Of a DNA stretch of 64,000 nt, positions 1-11,883 are shown piece after piece (position 1 is the stretch's first letter; each line of letters starts with the position of its first letter). The stretch covers positions 1,178,001 to 1,242,000 of the forward strand of contig AP026133.1 in NCBI GenBank assembly GCA_030295235.1. Direction: 5' to 3'. Both the position numbers and the translations under genes were made by a program. The notes under the pieces are model-generated. The model was not told where the DNA came from and did not search any database. It saw only the letters and a list, made by a program, of their open reading frames with translations. This DNA is from Fistulifera solaris (Eukaryota; Bacillariophyta; Bacillariophyceae; Naviculales; Stauroneidaceae).

Positions 1-384
1 CACCCAAGTTGTACACTTCAGTCGGCTTAACGTTCGAAATGATGCTAATCAAGTTTGTGGCGTCACACAAGTCTCCGTAATGCAAGAAGAGCTTTACTCC
101 GGTCTCGTGACGGTCTTTGTAGAGATGATCGATGCGACCCGTGTTGAAGCAAGAAGAACGACGAACGATACCGTGGACCTGCAGACGAGTAGAAGAAACG
201 TGAGAGTCTGCGTCTCTGCTGAATCGATCTTCACCATAGCCCCTGTTGAATAATCTTTGACGAAAACGAGAAAAGGAGACATACGACGTACCTCGTATCC
301 CTTCTCAAGAAGAAGCTCCGTAAGATACGAACCGTCTTGACCGGTAATACCGGTAATTAAAGCGCACTTTCTTTCAGACGACAT
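1..384 (-). CDS. gmd: GDP-mannose 4,6-dehydratase, 5' part (two exons, cut by window edge)
   Basis: This enzyme converts GDP-mannose to GDP-4-keto-6-deoxymannose, the first step to GDP-fucose, in the cytosol. Exon 1 (292-384, 31 codons) starts [20 protein letters not shown]. It carries the GxxGxxG Rossmann motif (GITGQDG) of short-chain sugar-nucleotide dehydratases. A 113-bp GT-AG intron (179-291) follows. Exon 2 (1-178) resumes in frame with [20 protein letters not shown], then LHYGDL and KPTEVYNL, all signature stretches of GMD. The Ser-Tyr-Lys catalytic part lies outside the window. The ATG at 384 is the first in frame and sits directly before the nucleotide-binding strand, as in other GMDs. 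Confidence 0.93.
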
Positions 385-1505
385 TATTTATGATTGATCG
401 AGGAAGTTTAAGTAATCACAGCAACAATAGATGATAAGAAAAGGATTCCCTGGTCAAAGGCGTGACTTTGATTATGAAATGAATGCGACCGCGGAGCGGT
501 GCAAGTTTTTAATGATCCAGACGGAGAGGGTCATTCTTCCTCTCCGTTTGCTTAATGACACGTTTGTGTACTTAAGAGGTTGAGCGACATGGAACCGGTA
601 CCGATAGTTTAAAAATAGTCCGTAAATAAAATACATTAAATCTGATACATGGAGACCCTATTGACAATAAGGGACCGCGACCCGTGACCGCGACAACACC
701 AACGGACGCCGGATCGTGAATTATATAATAAGGAAAAAACAGATCGTGTTTCGTACATCGAGAGAAATGACTCACACTTAGACTATGGAAGAGGCGGGCA
801 ATAATGCGCCACGTATTACTATGAAAGCGCAGCGCACAGCGCACAGGCATAATAATGAGATGCTAGGGATTTAGAATTTGGGACGTTTCCCTCGTGCGTC
901 TTACAGCTTCTAACAAGAAATAAGACTTTCAACAAGAAATTACGCTCTCATATTTTGTATCAGGAAGTACCAGCGGGAAGTGAAAATCGTTTCACGGATT
1001 GGCAGCTTCAGTACCGGAACATTGAAACATGCAAAAGAGGCAAGATCGGCTAAGTCGATCTTACCGCTTTTTCTTGCTAACAATTAGGGACGTTTGAAAA
1101 AACTGATCGGTCCAGGGTCCAGGTCGAGGAGGTTAACAGTTAACCCTTGCTAGGAGTCGCGTATCGCTACTCGCAAGCTCGCAGGGATACTGATAAGATG
1201 TACGGTAGAGAAGAAACCAAAATCCGACATAACATAGAACATAGACTATCATCTAGGGTGAACCGCTCCGGCTCTCTTTTCTTTTTTCGGCTTGCGCGAC
1301 TCACTACTAGGTATAATTAATGCTGTTTTCGGTTTTCGACTTGCTGCTGATTGTTCAAACACGGTTAACGAAGAAACGTGACTCTTCGTGAAAGACAAAG
1401 TAAGACTAAACATTAAGCAAGAATGGTCTTGCATCTTGCGCAAGCTACCGGTGATCAATAATTCGTGAATAAGTTATGCAAAATGACTAACATACTGGCA
1501 ATGGT
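385..1505. other. Intergenic, no gene seen
   Basis: About 1.1 kb between the start of gmd and the 3' end of the endonuclease gene. Short open frames here show no recognisable protein features. No RNA gene or repeat was recognised. Confidence 0.5.
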
Positions 1506-3488
1506 CTAGCAACCTGCTAAAACCGCGACATGCAAACCAAGAAGAAGTGCCCCCAGTAAAACATTCCAGCAAAGACACTGCGCGTCACTAGATATTTGAA
1601 CAGAGTCTATCTGAGGATCGGATATCGGTGAACTTGAGTCATCTCCTTCGTCCGCAGCAGCTGGTAAAACCTCAAATGACAGAGATGATAGATTGTCATA
1701 TCGCAAGTCACTGACCGATTCCCAGTTGTCTGGATTCGCAATGGCTTCACGGAGTCGGTATGCAGTTTCCGAGGTTGAACCTTTGTAGCGGTAGCTGTCG
1801 TAACGAGAAAGAGTCACGTACGAGTAATTAAATTGCTCAAGCATTTCTGGAAGCGCACTGTAAGTTGTGTCACCACCCGCATTGAACCAGCGTCCCCCAA
1901 AAGTAAGACCGGTCAAAAGTTGACGTGTTCACGATTGTCGTCGCAAACAACAAGAATCGTGTCACCCGACAAGGAGAGATCAAAGTTTCCTCGCACTGAT
2001 TCCCAGTTGTTTTCGCTAAACTCCCCTCCGTCAGTCGTATTTTGGCTGTACCCGAAGACGGCACCGGCTGCAATACCCTCGCTTGGTACTTCTAATTTTA
2101 GATATCCTTCCGTGTCCCGGAAATCCGTACCCGTCCAACCGTTGTCTGTGATGTATAATGTAGTTCCCTGAGATAAGCGTTCCAAGGCGACCAACGCGAG
2201 TGTATCGGGATAGTCAGAGTTGAATCCAACGACCATAATGGATCCTGGACCAGGACACGAAACCGAGTTGTCTAAGACAAACGGCCTTTGCCCGTCGTCT
2301 TCCACCTCTTCGCCGCCATAAGTATGCGTTCCATTTCTGTTTTCGCTTCCATTCGTATCTGCGTCGTTAATGCTTTCATCAGCGTCCGACGCTGTAGCAT
2401 TGCTATCTTCAGCGCCAACGGAATCCGTTTCTTCACCATTTTCATCGGCAGCTGTGCCCGAGTCCGCACCACTCTGCTCGTTTCCTAAATCAGTATTACT
2501 GACTGCTTCACTTTCATCCAGAGTAACGCCGTTTTCTGCACCAGCGTTGATCGCTTGTTCATCCCCATCGCCAGCATTTTCATCAACTTCATCTGATGCA
2601 ACAAGCTCAGCAACCCCGCCCTCGCACCTTTGATGTCGTAGAGAAGCGAAGTGAGTCATGGCAAGATCAGGAAAGTCAATAAATGGATTTCGATTCCCTT
2701 GCCAGCAGGTGCAAATATCAGCATTGCGAGTCCGCTCTTCTTCATTGACTGGATCTTCAACATGCCATTGTAATAGCTGCGATAGAAATCCCATACTGTT
2801 ATCCAACTCCCCAGGACAATCGGTCAAAATAAGATCGGTCTCTCCTTCTTGGGCTCCACTGTATCGCACATCCATATACATGAGAGCACGGGCAATATCT
2901 CCCCGTACCGACGCCGGGGGGAGAAACGTCTGTGCATCTGTTTGAGTGTCCAAAGCTGCACTCGAATGTGCGGGTTGGATACAAGCATTATACGTCGTTG
3001 GTTGCGATTCGGATGAATCGGCACATGTCCCGAAATACTTGTTGGCTCGTACTGTATTCACGTTCCAATCGGACGGAACGATACTATGCACATCCGTGTA
3101 GTCGGCACCGGAGTCTCCAACGCCGTAAGATCGCGGCCATAGGTGCTCACGATTCCATCCATCGAGTTCTCCTTGTAAGGAAATAGCCATGTCAGTTTGC
3201 GAGTAGATCAATCGCACCGTGTCGGAAGTTTTGCCTGGATGAAGTTCTCGCATGGCAAGCCAAACATCATCGCCTCCATTGCTGCTTGTATACGGAAGTA
3301 CCCGCCGATGCGTAGACGTAACTAGAGCTTCCAGTTGGTCGCGGTCTTCAACATTGACACCATCGTAATAATTGCCTTTTGAACACCCCCGAAAATCGTT
3401 TGCTTGAGATGGAAACGCCATTGGTACTTCCCTTCGCAGCAGCTACGAGTCCGAAAAGGAGCAACGATTTCCAATTTATTTTCGACAT
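1506..3488 (-). CDS. Secreted endonuclease I family nuclease with C-terminal surface-anchor-like tail (two apparent frameshifts)
   Basis: A predicted extracellular or cell-surface nuclease of the endonuclease I family (EndA/NucM type, PF04231). It has a signal peptide at 3488 (MSKINWKSLLLFGLVAAA), then a nuclease domain with the motif WNREHLWPRSYG, whose His is the family's catalytic residue. A roughly 100-residue acidic Asp/Glu/Ser/Asn linker follows, then a C-terminal beta-rich domain (GTTLYITDNGWTGTDF) like those attached to bacterial secreted nucleases. The end is hydrophobic (LLGALLLGLHVAVLAGC), which could be a GPI-anchor signal. Two frame changes are needed: one base too many near 3430-3440 (AAGGGAAG) and one T too few at 1915-1918. 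Together they restore one 660-residue frame. If the first is real, translation would start at 3421 and lose the signal peptide. The family is mainly bacterial, so ancient transfer is possible. Confidence 0.8.
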
Positions 3489-4471
3489 TTTATGAAATTT
3501 ATTATGCACGATGAAACGTTTACAATTCTTTACCTCACATTCGTTCCATTTTGGGGTAAGTAAAGTAAAGTCATAATAAAGCAAAATGTTGAGTTTACAA
3601 TGATTATTGAAGGGATCGATATCGATGACCGCCGACATGAGAGCTTTACCTGGTACTTGTACTGTAATGACTTTCTTCCTTTCGTGATCGATTCATGACT
3701 CGCTTTTCCTTCACGAGTATTGACCGAAAAAATAATGCCGTAGCGGTATTCAGCTTCTAAGACCTGACGTCTGTGTTATGTGCAGTAGATGGCTCTGTGC
3801 AAAGTACAAAGTACACGACTGCAGAAAAGAAGCATTCTCCGCTGTTCAGAAACAACGCACATACGCGAGCACCGAGCACCGAGCACTCGTGAACAACACA
3901 AAATCAATTTATTATTGCCCAATTGGGATCGAAAGTTGTCACAAGATATTGCCGATTATCACCTTCGATTTCAAATTACTTAAAGTTTTTCTTTACTTAA
4001 CGCAACGAGTAAATGCTATAGCGCAATATGTAATAGATGCGAACAACATTTAATCTACATTTAGTAAGTTGTGACTCGCTCGTTGAGACGCTCAGACGTC
4101 CAATGTCCAGGATTACTGGGTAAAATGTAAAATACACGTAGTGCTATTAGTTTAGTTCCGAGTTCGCAGTTCGCACAATTCACGAAAACACGTTTCTTGT
4201 TTTTTTGACGTCGTTCGAATTTGAGCTTCCACCATCCACCACCCCACATCCCTCATGTTTTCATTTCTTGCTCTTGCCGTTTGCAACTCACATGCAACCA
4301 TCAAGAGACAGCAGCAAGGGAAACACTCACGTAAGGCCTCACAAATTCAAAGCAGCATCGTCTTATAGAAATATACCTACTAAAGACGCACGATACACCC
4401 AACAGATCAGATATTTCGCTTCCGGTCTCGGTCCCTTCGCTTCCTTGCTATATTTTCACGTTTCCCATCCG
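3489..4471. other. Divergent intergenic region
   Basis: About 1 kb between two divergently transcribed genes (endonuclease on -, hypothetical on +). It is AT-rich with no convincing coding sequence and presumably holds both promoters. An in-frame extension of the + gene back to 4205 is open, but has no supporting protein features. Confidence 0.45.
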
Positions 4472-5134
4472 ATGAATGCTGACGAATACAGAGAGTCAGT
4501 ACGCTGCGATGAAAATTTCGACACAAATAGTTTTGCTGTCGACCAATTTGAAAACAGCGAATTATATTCCCCGGACTCTTCTATTTCTGTCCCTTCTTTG
4601 TCGTGTTCGACCGTTTCCTTGAGATCCCTGTCAAGCATCGATAGCGAGAGGTCGACCCCCTCGTCACACAGGAAAAAGTTAACATTTGGGCAAATTAGCA
4701 TCCATCAGCACGATTTGACTATTGGAGATAATCCGAGTTGTTCGAGCGGCCCCCCTGTATCCCTGGACTGGAAATCAATACGCTCAGATTCGTACAACCT
4801 GGATGAATACGAGGCGATGGTCGAAGGCAGTAGAGGTAAAGCGAAGCGATTAGCAAGGTCAGAGCGCGAAAATTTACTTCAAGAGAGTGGTTATTCGATG
4901 GAGACTTTGGTCCGCATTGCAGAACAAGTCGATCATGACAAGATGATCAGAAATGTAGACAAGATGCAATTGGATGCATTGGAAGAATATCAAGTAATGG
5001 CCTCCGCTTCGGTACGGCGCTTGCGTCGCAGAAATGGTCAGCTTCCAATCGCATCGCCATCTAAAGCCACGAGAATTTTACAGATTGCGCGCTTCATGCG
5101 AAAGCTTCATACTAACCATTCGCCATCATCATAA
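4472..5134 (+). CDS. Diatom-type hypothetical protein with GDNP-GPP motif
   Basis: A 221-residue protein with no known function. The N-terminal third is acidic and Ser-rich. The centre holds a motif with FGQISIHQHDLTIGDNP, then GPPVSLDW, which I recognise as a recurring signature of uncharacterised diatom protein families. The C-terminal part is Arg/Lys-rich and helical (RKLARSER-like stretches, RRLRRRNG). I chose the ATG at 4472 (MNADEYRES). The frame stays open upstream to 4205, but that extension is Pro/Ser/His-rich and unlike the conserved part. The basic C-terminus and lack of membrane segments suggest a soluble, perhaps nuclear, protein (inference). Confidence 0.65.
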   Translation: MNADEYRESVRCDENFDTNSFAVDQFENSELYSPDSSISVPSLSCSTVSLRSLSSIDSERSTPSSHRKKLTFGQISIHQHDLTIGDNPSCSSGPPVSLDWKSIRSDSYNLDEYEAMVEGSRGKAKRLARSERENLLQESGYSMETLVRIAEQVDHDKMIRNVDKMQLDALEEYQVMASASVRRLRRRNGQLPIASPSKATRILQIARFMRKLHTNHSPSS

Positions 5135-5654
5135 TCAACGCATCGTCATCTGCAATCCGCTATGCACATGGCACGATCAGTTTAAAAACAATTCTTCTGA
5201 GATAAACTAGATTACGCTAAGCCTTTCTTCGAAGATGCTAGTCCCTCTACAGATGCTCCGTAATCATCATCATTCATCATCTGTTAGCCCGTTCGGTGGA
5301 GTCGTGCCTAACGCCAAACCTACCAGAGTTCTTCAAGTACTGGTACTGTTACATACGTGCCACATTATTTGATCTCTGTAGAAAACTGAACGGTCTGTCC
5401 CTGGTCCGAAAACAAACAATGGTTCTTAAATGATCATAGTCTGACAGATTGCGTTCCCATAGCACAAAGTAAAATTAGGCAAGAAACACGAAAGAACCAG
5501 TCAACCGATTTGATTGACGAAGGCTAAGCATATTTATTATTGCCCTAGCATTAGTTTACTGAAAACATCAAAAGAACGTACTAGAACGAAAAATATACTT
5601 ATGCCTCCAGAACTGGATCCACTAGCATCTTTTTCGTCATGCTAAAAATAATAC
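5135..5654. other. Intergenic, no gene seen
   Basis: About 500 bp downstream of the GDNP-motif gene. I see no coding frame, repeat or RNA gene. Confidence 0.45.
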
Positions 5655-5849
5655 TTATTCGAACACAAAACTGCGTCCAACGAAGGGAAATTTTGCCTCA
5701 TCGTATCCAAGCAAGACATCTTTGACACAGCAACAATAAATACCGCCGTGATTGTGCCAGCAATGACATGAAACATTATCCCGACAGCAAGATTTTTCAG
5801 CACAAACTTGTTGTTGATCTGCGATTCTTTGACTCGAAGCTGCTCGCAT
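5655..5849 (-). CDS. Possible small Cys-rich protein
   Basis: A 64-codon open frame beginning MRAASSQRI. It has a Cys/His-rich middle (CAEKSCC, CHCWHNHGG, CCC) and an ordinary-looking end (LLGYDEAKFPFVGRSFVFE). Another frame of the same strand (up to 6013) encodes one hydrophobic helix, so an alternative or frameshifted membrane protein is equally possible. It lies head to head with the Lys/Ser-rich gene at 5910. No family recognised. Confidence 0.22.
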   Translation of the reverse strand: MRAASSQRIADQQQVCAEKSCCRDNVSCHCWHNHGGIYCCCVKDVLLGYDEAKFPFVGRSFVFE

Positions 5850-5909
5850 ATTATCCGTTTCGCTAGGTATTCTTCATTCTCACGCTCCGTGCGAAGCAAA
5901 TTTATTGGA

Positions 5910-7119
5910 ATGGCTCTCAAATGGTTGTTCTCCCCCAAGACAGGAGAAAAGAAGAAGTCTGCAGGAAAATCGAAGCAAGCAGACGAGCGAGTTTTGCCGG
6001 CAAGCACTGCCAATGAAGCACAATCTCCTACGAAACCTGAAGTCTCGGGGCATCACACGAACACACAACATGTAGAAGGCTCGGGAAGCTCCATGGGTTC
6101 CGAAGTAGTGCCTTCCTCCGTCGTTGTAGGAGTTCAAGAAAGTGCTTCCACTATGTCAGAAACCGACGGGCGAAGCATGTCTTCAGAAGAAGAAACACAG
6201 AGCAGCAAAGATTTTAAGAGCTATTGTGATCAAGTAGGAGGAGGACGGCCGTCTCTCGCGAAAACAGCATCGCAAATCGAAAAGAAGGAATGCGCAAAGA
6301 CACCCCGAGAATCTTCGAAAGGTCTTTCTAGCGGCTTAACACGCCCCGCTTCTTGCAAGAATACAGAAGATTCGAAAAGCCCGAATCGTCTTTCTTCTGT
6401 GATTCGAAAGAAGCTGTCTGTGGGGGACCCGCCGCTGAAGCGTTGAAGGTTTCGCTCGTTACGCCGAGCAATCCGGAGAGCTCTTCGCCCCCAACGGAAT
6501 CTCGAAAGAGTCCTCCGGCCGATACTATGGCGCGAAGCAAGTCCGCAGTGGGTCTATCGTATCCTGCTAACAAGGAAAAGAAGACAGAAGAGGTAGGCTG
6601 TGATTCTACGACGATTCCCACCGGTTCTATGGGCAACGTAACAGGTGCTACGGAGTCCAAGTCTCGCGATCACGGTCCCGAACGTGCCCCTCGGAAACCT
6701 TCGTTGAGTCCAGAGGGAAAGATGACGAAAAGAAAGCAGCTTCGAAGGACAAGCTCCGTCGAAGCTCCAAAGAGCAAAGTGCCGAGAAGTCCGGACCAAC
6801 GGTTTCTCCAGAAGTCATGAAGTTCTACGTCGATCAATTGCAGACGCCACGCCGAAAGAAAGAACTCGTGCGTTCTATTCGAGGCAAACGAGCCGAAGAG
6901 GAAGAAGCGAAACGAAAGCAACTTTCGGTCAAAGAAATGGACGAATACATGACGAACATCAAGGAAGTGCGCATGGCGAAACGACAAGCGAAATCGCGTG
7001 CCATACAGGAAGCTGTTGCCTTACAGCGAGCTGATTTCCTAGCGCGGCTTATTCATGTATCCGATTCGGAAAACAAAGCGGCGAATCCTGTCACTCCGCC
7101 ACCGAACACACGCATCTGA
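5910..7119 (+). CDS. Low-complexity Lys/Ser-rich hypothetical protein, frame broken twice
   Basis: A hydrophilic protein of unknown function. The start chosen is MALKWLFSPKTGEKKKS at 5910. A long Ser/Thr/Lys/Pro-rich disordered region follows in the same frame to about 6440. Similar composition continues in a second frame to about 6800 (repeated SRKSPP, RKPSLSPEG type stretches). A third frame carries a helical, highly charged C-terminus (FYVDQLQTPRRKKELVRSIRGK, then KRAEEEEAKRKQL) ending at 7119. The common composition argues for one gene interrupted by two frameshifts or by introns I could not place. No domain recognised. A nuclear or cytoskeletal role is only a guess from composition. Confidence 0.45.
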
Positions 7120-7172
7120 GCACCTTGCCACAAAGAGCCGGGCTTCTACATGGTAACCGATGACGAACCTGA

Positions 7173-7182
7173 ACTAGCCCCC
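7173..7182. repeat. Poly-C run
   Basis: A run of about ten C just after the preceding gene, in the short convergent gap before the CoA-transferase gene. Probably a length-variable tract. Confidence 0.5.
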
Positions 7183-7328
7183 CCCCCCGCACACCTCTGC
7201 TTCTTTTTGATACAATAATGATATACTAGTTGCGTATTTTTCAAATCGTCTCTTTATTCCGTTTCTGAGTCGCATCAAATTATTAAGCAACAAAAATCGA
7301 TCTAAATCTAATCATCGGGCCTTCTGTT

Positions 7329-8909
7329 TCATTCAATATCCACCATGAGAGGCAACGGATCTACGACCTTGAAATCACATGCCGTGGCGCCACGGACATC
7401 ATCCACCGTGATGCCAGGTGCAATCTCTATTAATGTCAAGCCAGTCCCTCCTTTCTTGTCGCAATCGAACACGGCCATGTCCGTAATGATACGATCTACG
7501 ACTCTGTGCCCCGTCAACGGCAATGTACATTCTTGCAGGATCTTAGGAGTTCCATCTTTGGCGGTATGGTCCATGGTCACCACAACACGCGATCCAGGTG
7601 CACCCACCAGATCCATTGCACCACCCATCCCCTTGACAATCTTCCCTGGTACAATCCAATTCGCCAAGTCACCCGATACACTGCACTGCAAACCGCCTAA
7701 AATTGTCAAATCAATTCTTCCTCCTCGGATCATCCCAAAACTAGTCGAAGACGAAAACGCCGAAGCCCCGGGAAGTGCCGTAATGGTTTCTTTTCCGGCG
7801 TTGATATAATCAGCATCGGCTTCTTCTACAGTTTTCGGATACGGCCCAATGCCCATAAGACCATTCTCCGCTTGCAATTCAATCTTGACATCGTCCGGAA
7901 CATAATTGGATGCCATGGTAGGAATTCCAATTCCCAAATTGACGTAAAATCCGTCCTGAAATTCCCTCGCCGCGCGCTTCATGATCCGGACTCGGCCATC
8001 ATTCGTTGTTGCGTCGTCATTCCCATTCTTCCCGCCGTTGTTGCTGTCGTGTGACAAACGCAATCGTTCAATCGACTTTTCATTGCGCGTGGCTGGAATG
8101 ACCTTGTGCACATAAACACCAGGCAAATGAATATCACTGGGTGACAACGTTCCGGCTTCGACGATCTGTTCCGCTTCCGCAATGGTGATTCTCCCCGCCA
8201 TGGCACAGTCTGGATTCGAGTTCCGGGCAGTTCCGTGAAAGACGAGATTACCTCGCGTATCCGCAACGGCCGCTTTGACAATACTGACATCGGCAGATAG
8301 AGCATATTCGAGCACGTATTCAATGTCATGAAAGACGCGTGTTTCACGGGGTGAACTCGTGAGTACAGGTCGATGACTACCATCGTTCTTGTATTGAATG
8401 GGAATACCACCGAGTGCATAAATCGTCCCGGCTCCCGTCGGTGTATAAAAGGCCGGAACCCCCGTCCCCGCCACCCTCAATCGTTCCGCCAAAGTTCCTT
8501 GCGGAATCAATTCAATTTGCAACCGCCCCGCAAAGAATTCTTGTTCGAGAAATTTGTTTTCACCGACATAACTGCTCATGAGTCGACGCACTTTATTCGC
8601 TTGCAACAATTGACCGACTCCTTGATGATCGGTACCGGCTGTGAGTGACACAACCGTAAGATGAGAAGCCGCAGGAGATGTTGCGATGGCGTCTATCAAT
8701 GTTTCTGGATTGCCGCCTAATCCGAAGCCACCGACTGCTAACGTTTTGTTGTGCAAATCGATGCCCTCTAAGGCTTCTTCGGCGCTGCTGACGACTTTAC
8801 TATGAGGAAGTTGAGCATTTGAAGAAGTAGAGAAGGACTTGAAGTAATAGTGACGATAAATACGGAAGCATGCGGATAGTGATGCTTGTGATTTCATCAT
8901 CTTCGTCAT
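7329..8909 (-). CDS. OXCT1: Succinyl-CoA:3-ketoacid CoA transferase, mitochondrial
   Basis: This enzyme transfers CoA from succinyl-CoA to acetoacetate or related 3-keto acids in the mitochondrial matrix. It is an intact single exon of 526 residues, matching the fused alpha-beta length of eukaryotic SCOT. The N-terminus ([20 protein letters not shown], then FKSFSTSS) is Arg/Ser-rich without acidic residues, typical of a mitochondrial presequence. The alpha half starts near residue 38 ([23 protein letters not shown]). The beta half contains [14 protein letters not shown], whose Glu in the ENG motif is the CoA-accepting catalytic residue. [20 protein letters not shown] is also present. The ATG at 8909 leaves a complete presequence. 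Confidence 0.95.
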   Translation of the reverse strand: MTKMMKSQASLSACFRIYRHYYFKSFSTSSNAQLPHSKVVSSAEEALEGIDLHNKTLAVGGFGLGGNPETLIDAIATSPAASHLTVVSLTAGTDHQGVGQLLQANKVRRLMSSYVGENKFLEQEFFAGRLQIELIPQGTLAERLRVAGTGVPAFYTPTGAGTIYALGGIPIQYKNDGSHRPVLTSSPRETRVFHDIEYVLEYALSADVSIVKAAVADTRGNLVFHGTARNSNPDCAMAGRITIAEAEQIVEAGTLSPSDIHLPGVYVHKVIPATRNEKSIERLRLSHDSNNGGKNGNDDATTNDGRVRIMKRAAREFQDGFYVNLGIGIPTMASNYVPDDVKIELQAENGLMGIGPYPKTVEEADADYINAGKETITALPGASAFSSSTSFGMIRGGRIDLTILGGLQCSVSGDLANWIVPGKIVKGMGGAMDLVGAPGSRVVVTMDHTAKDGTPKILQECTLPLTGHRVVDRIITDMAVFDCDKKGGTGLTLIEIAPGITVDDVRGATACDFKVVDPLPLMVDIE

Positions 8910-9770
8910 TCAAAGCGGTCGAGTTCTTATTCTGGCACAATCAACAAGAGAAGGTCTTTCCCAACCGACAGCAATTCCTCGGAACGTGAGAAGTAAAGGT
9001 GATGGTGATACGTAAAGAATAAGAGAATGAAATACTATCGCTTTATAAAACGAACGAAAAGAAAAGTGACAACTAGAACGACAACACACACCGCAGAACG
9101 AAAACGAAAACAGAACGACATCAAACGTCGAAACGAGAAACGAGAAAACGAAAAAGCATCCGTGTCAGTCTGTCCTCCGTTCTAAAACGCGAAGGTTCAA
9201 GACTAAATCCAGTCATGGGAAAAAACGGGCAGCACCTTGGGTCGTCTAATAAAATAAAATTTAAAATCAAGGTTACGAACAATTATTCGACACAGATACC
9301 GTAGTCGAAACAATGCATTTCAGTTGTTCTGCTTAGCGAGAAATGATACTTTGCATGCAATTAGATTTGGCTTTAAATCTTTTACCCCCGTCATCGTCAT
9401 GGGCTGCTGGGTTGCTGTCTCCATTTAGTTCGATGTTTCAGTCATGACTGAAATTCAGTCGTTACAAAAGGTCGCCTGTTGACACTTTGATCTATCGCAC
9501 ATTTTGCACACTACCAGGTACCGTACCAGAACTCCGGAGTCAATAGTACGGAGTAATTTATCAGTACCGTTACGACATTGATGAATGCCAAAGGGATGAA
9601 CGATCACAAATAATAGAAATGCCGCAAATGCCGCAATAAATGAAGGACCATGGCCCTCGCATAGCCGCACTGCTGCCGCTCATTCCTCTTTCTTCTAGAA
9701 TTTATATACACAGATTACTCTTCTTCTACTTTTCTATTAGCACTCGAACGGCACTCATTAACGTTACTTA
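8910..9770. other. Divergent intergenic region with dispersed palindrome
   Basis: About 860 bp between divergent genes. The part near 9050-9180 is A-rich with many GAACGA/AAACGA units. It contains one copy of the dispersed palindromic element (9443-9476), a GGTACC-type cluster and TACGGAGTA near 9520-9555, and a TATATA stretch near 9705, about 65 bp upstream of the dynein start. Confidence 0.5.
9443..9476. repeat. Dispersed palindromic element, copy A
   Basis: It reads CATGACTGAAATTCAGTC followed about ten bases later by GTCGCCT. The core GACTGAA-A-TTCAGTC is a near-perfect inverted repeat. Similar copies occur near 25560, 25965, 32202, 45635 and 45850. Confidence 0.55.
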
Positions 9771-11883
9771 ATGTCGGAATCACGCGAGCAACGCCAAAAG
9801 GCACTAGAAGAACGACGCAAACGCATTGCTGATCTTCGTGAAACACGAAATCGTCGCGTTGTTGATACAGCGCGTGTACAAGCTTCTGCGACGGCCAATT
9901 TGGATGATTATGTTGCTGATTTATTAAATGAACCGGCTCCTTTACTAGCGTCTGTTGCTAATAGTAATGATATGATATATGCTGCTGCTGCGACTACAAC
10001 AGAAATCAACAAAGAGGCTTCATCGAACGAACCTGATTCAGCGGTATCCGTTCCTGCGGATACGATAGCTACAGCTCCTACAACGATTCCTGTAGGACTA
10101 CCAAAAGTAGAAACGTTTGAATTAGGTACACAAACCGAGGAACCTGAGCTTCTGCTGGAAGAAGACGAACTCAACCATGAAGAGAGAAATGAAACCATGA
10201 TGAGGAATGAAAAGGATGGCATGACTCATGCGGAAATCGATTCCAATCAAGGAACAGCAATTCAAAGTGACACCAAAGATCCCAAGTTACTCTCGGAGGA
10301 ACAAGTGCAAAAGGAAGTTTCGTCGAAACCATTTTCAGACTTTCTCAATACAACATCCAAAAAAGTCGAACGTCTTTTAGGGACGCCTTTGCTTTCCGAT
10401 TTACTCGTCGACCACGTCGGACAAAGTCCATCTTCTCTGTCTTCACTACAAGATAGTGATGCACCCAAAGATGAACGACAATTCATTGCGAGTCGACAGG
10501 TATACGAATGTCACAAATGGACATCGGAACGTGATATTACCGATCTCGATTGGTCGCCATTGCATCGTGATTGTGTCCTTGCAACCTACGATCGACGCGG
10601 TGCCCGACCTATTGGAAGTAGTGCTACCACAATTGCGGTCGCCGCCATTGCACCACATGATACACCATCCGATTCTTTGACACCTCGGAGTGGAGAATTG
10701 CAATCGGACGGATTGGCGCTCATTTGGAGTTTGGTCATGCCACAGCGACCGGAACATATCTTTACGTGCGGAAGTCCAGTCACGACGGGGCGATTTCATC
10801 CGACCGAAGCACCACTGGTTGTGGGAGGTTGTGAAAGTGGACAAGTCGTTGTGTGGGATATTCGGGCGGGACGTTTGCCAGTACAGAAATCGACTTTTGT
10901 TGTGAGCGGTGGATCTAACAAACAGCAACAAATGAAGGGGCATTCGCATCCCATCAATTCCATGATCGTGCTAGAGGGTGGTGTACGTGCATTGCGTATT
11001 TGATGTGCTTAGTGTTTATTTCGTGTCAGTATATTTCTAACATTTTTCTGAAGGCCGGCTTTGTGACGAGTTCTTCGGATGGGAAAATCAACTTTTGGTC
11101 TTTATCGAATTTACGAGAACCAGCGGAAGGAATCCAAATCGGAGAAAATGTGTCGTGTTTGGCGCTTTCTCCCGAATCGGGAGCGTTGGTCGTTGGTGAT
11201 GATCATGGTAGTATGTACACGGTCGGCAGCAATGCGGCAAGTGGTGGTAGTACTCGACGTTCGCAACGGCAAGTGAAAGCATTGGAATGTGTCGACGCCG
11301 AAGGGGCGAATTTAGGACATTACGGCATGGTGACAGCCTTGAGTATGCCGAAAGTGAAAAAAGGTGCTCACGGTTTAACTGGAGGACCTTCCAAAGATGG
11401 CTTTTACGCGGCATGGGCGGCTTGGTATTGTCATCGGGTGTCGACTGGACGGTGAAATTATGGGCCCCTGCGTACCGAGACACACCGTTGACCAGTTGGG
11501 TGAGCCATTCATACGATTACATGTCCGATGTACAATGGAATCCGGTCCATCCTTCGTTGTTTGCCACTGGTTCTAGTAATGGTCGTTTGGGTTTATGGAA
11601 TTTATCCCTGTCACTGGACGAACCACTGACCGGTGGTGATGGCATTGCAGTTGATCCGGAACGCACTGAAATGACAAGTGGCTTGTCGGGTATTCACAAA
11701 TTGTCATGGTCGTTGGATGGACGTCGATTGGCCGTTGCATCTTCCGACCGAATGCATGTCTTTCATTTGACGGAAGAAGTCTTACGCAGTCGACACGCGG
11801 AAGAGGACTCCAAACGTGTCATGCAACAATTTCGCACACGGGGTTGGATCCAGGACACGACAAGTACGGGCCGATCGTCGTAG
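9771..11883 (+). CDS. Cytoplasmic dynein intermediate chain (two exons, one apparent frameshift)
   Basis: The subunit that links dynein heavy chains to light chains and dynactin. The N-terminus (MSESREQRQKALEERRKRI) is the charged coiled coil typical of DYNC1I. LGTQTEE near residue 120 resembles a light-chain binding site. The second half has WD40 repeats (VVWDIRAGR, INFWSLSNL, DWTVKLW, LGLWNLS). Exon 1 is 9771-10982. A 71-bp intron (10983-11053, GTACGT...GAAG) joins EGG to AGFVTSSSDG in phase 0. The frame then breaks at 11402-11405: one extra T in that T4 run reads KDGF-LRGMGGLVL and restores a 680-residue protein ending at 11883. Pennate diatoms lack flagella, so a cytoplasmic transport or mitotic role is likely. 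Confidence 0.88.

Noticed and set aside
572-1458. Minus-strand open frames near the left end
   Set aside because: No signal, domain or compositional support; overlapping stop-free runs of chance length.
5642-6013. Minus-strand open frame with one hydrophobic helix
   Set aside because: It overlaps the start of the + strand Lys/Ser-rich gene and its upstream half is antisense. The Cys-rich alternative frame is reported at low confidence instead.
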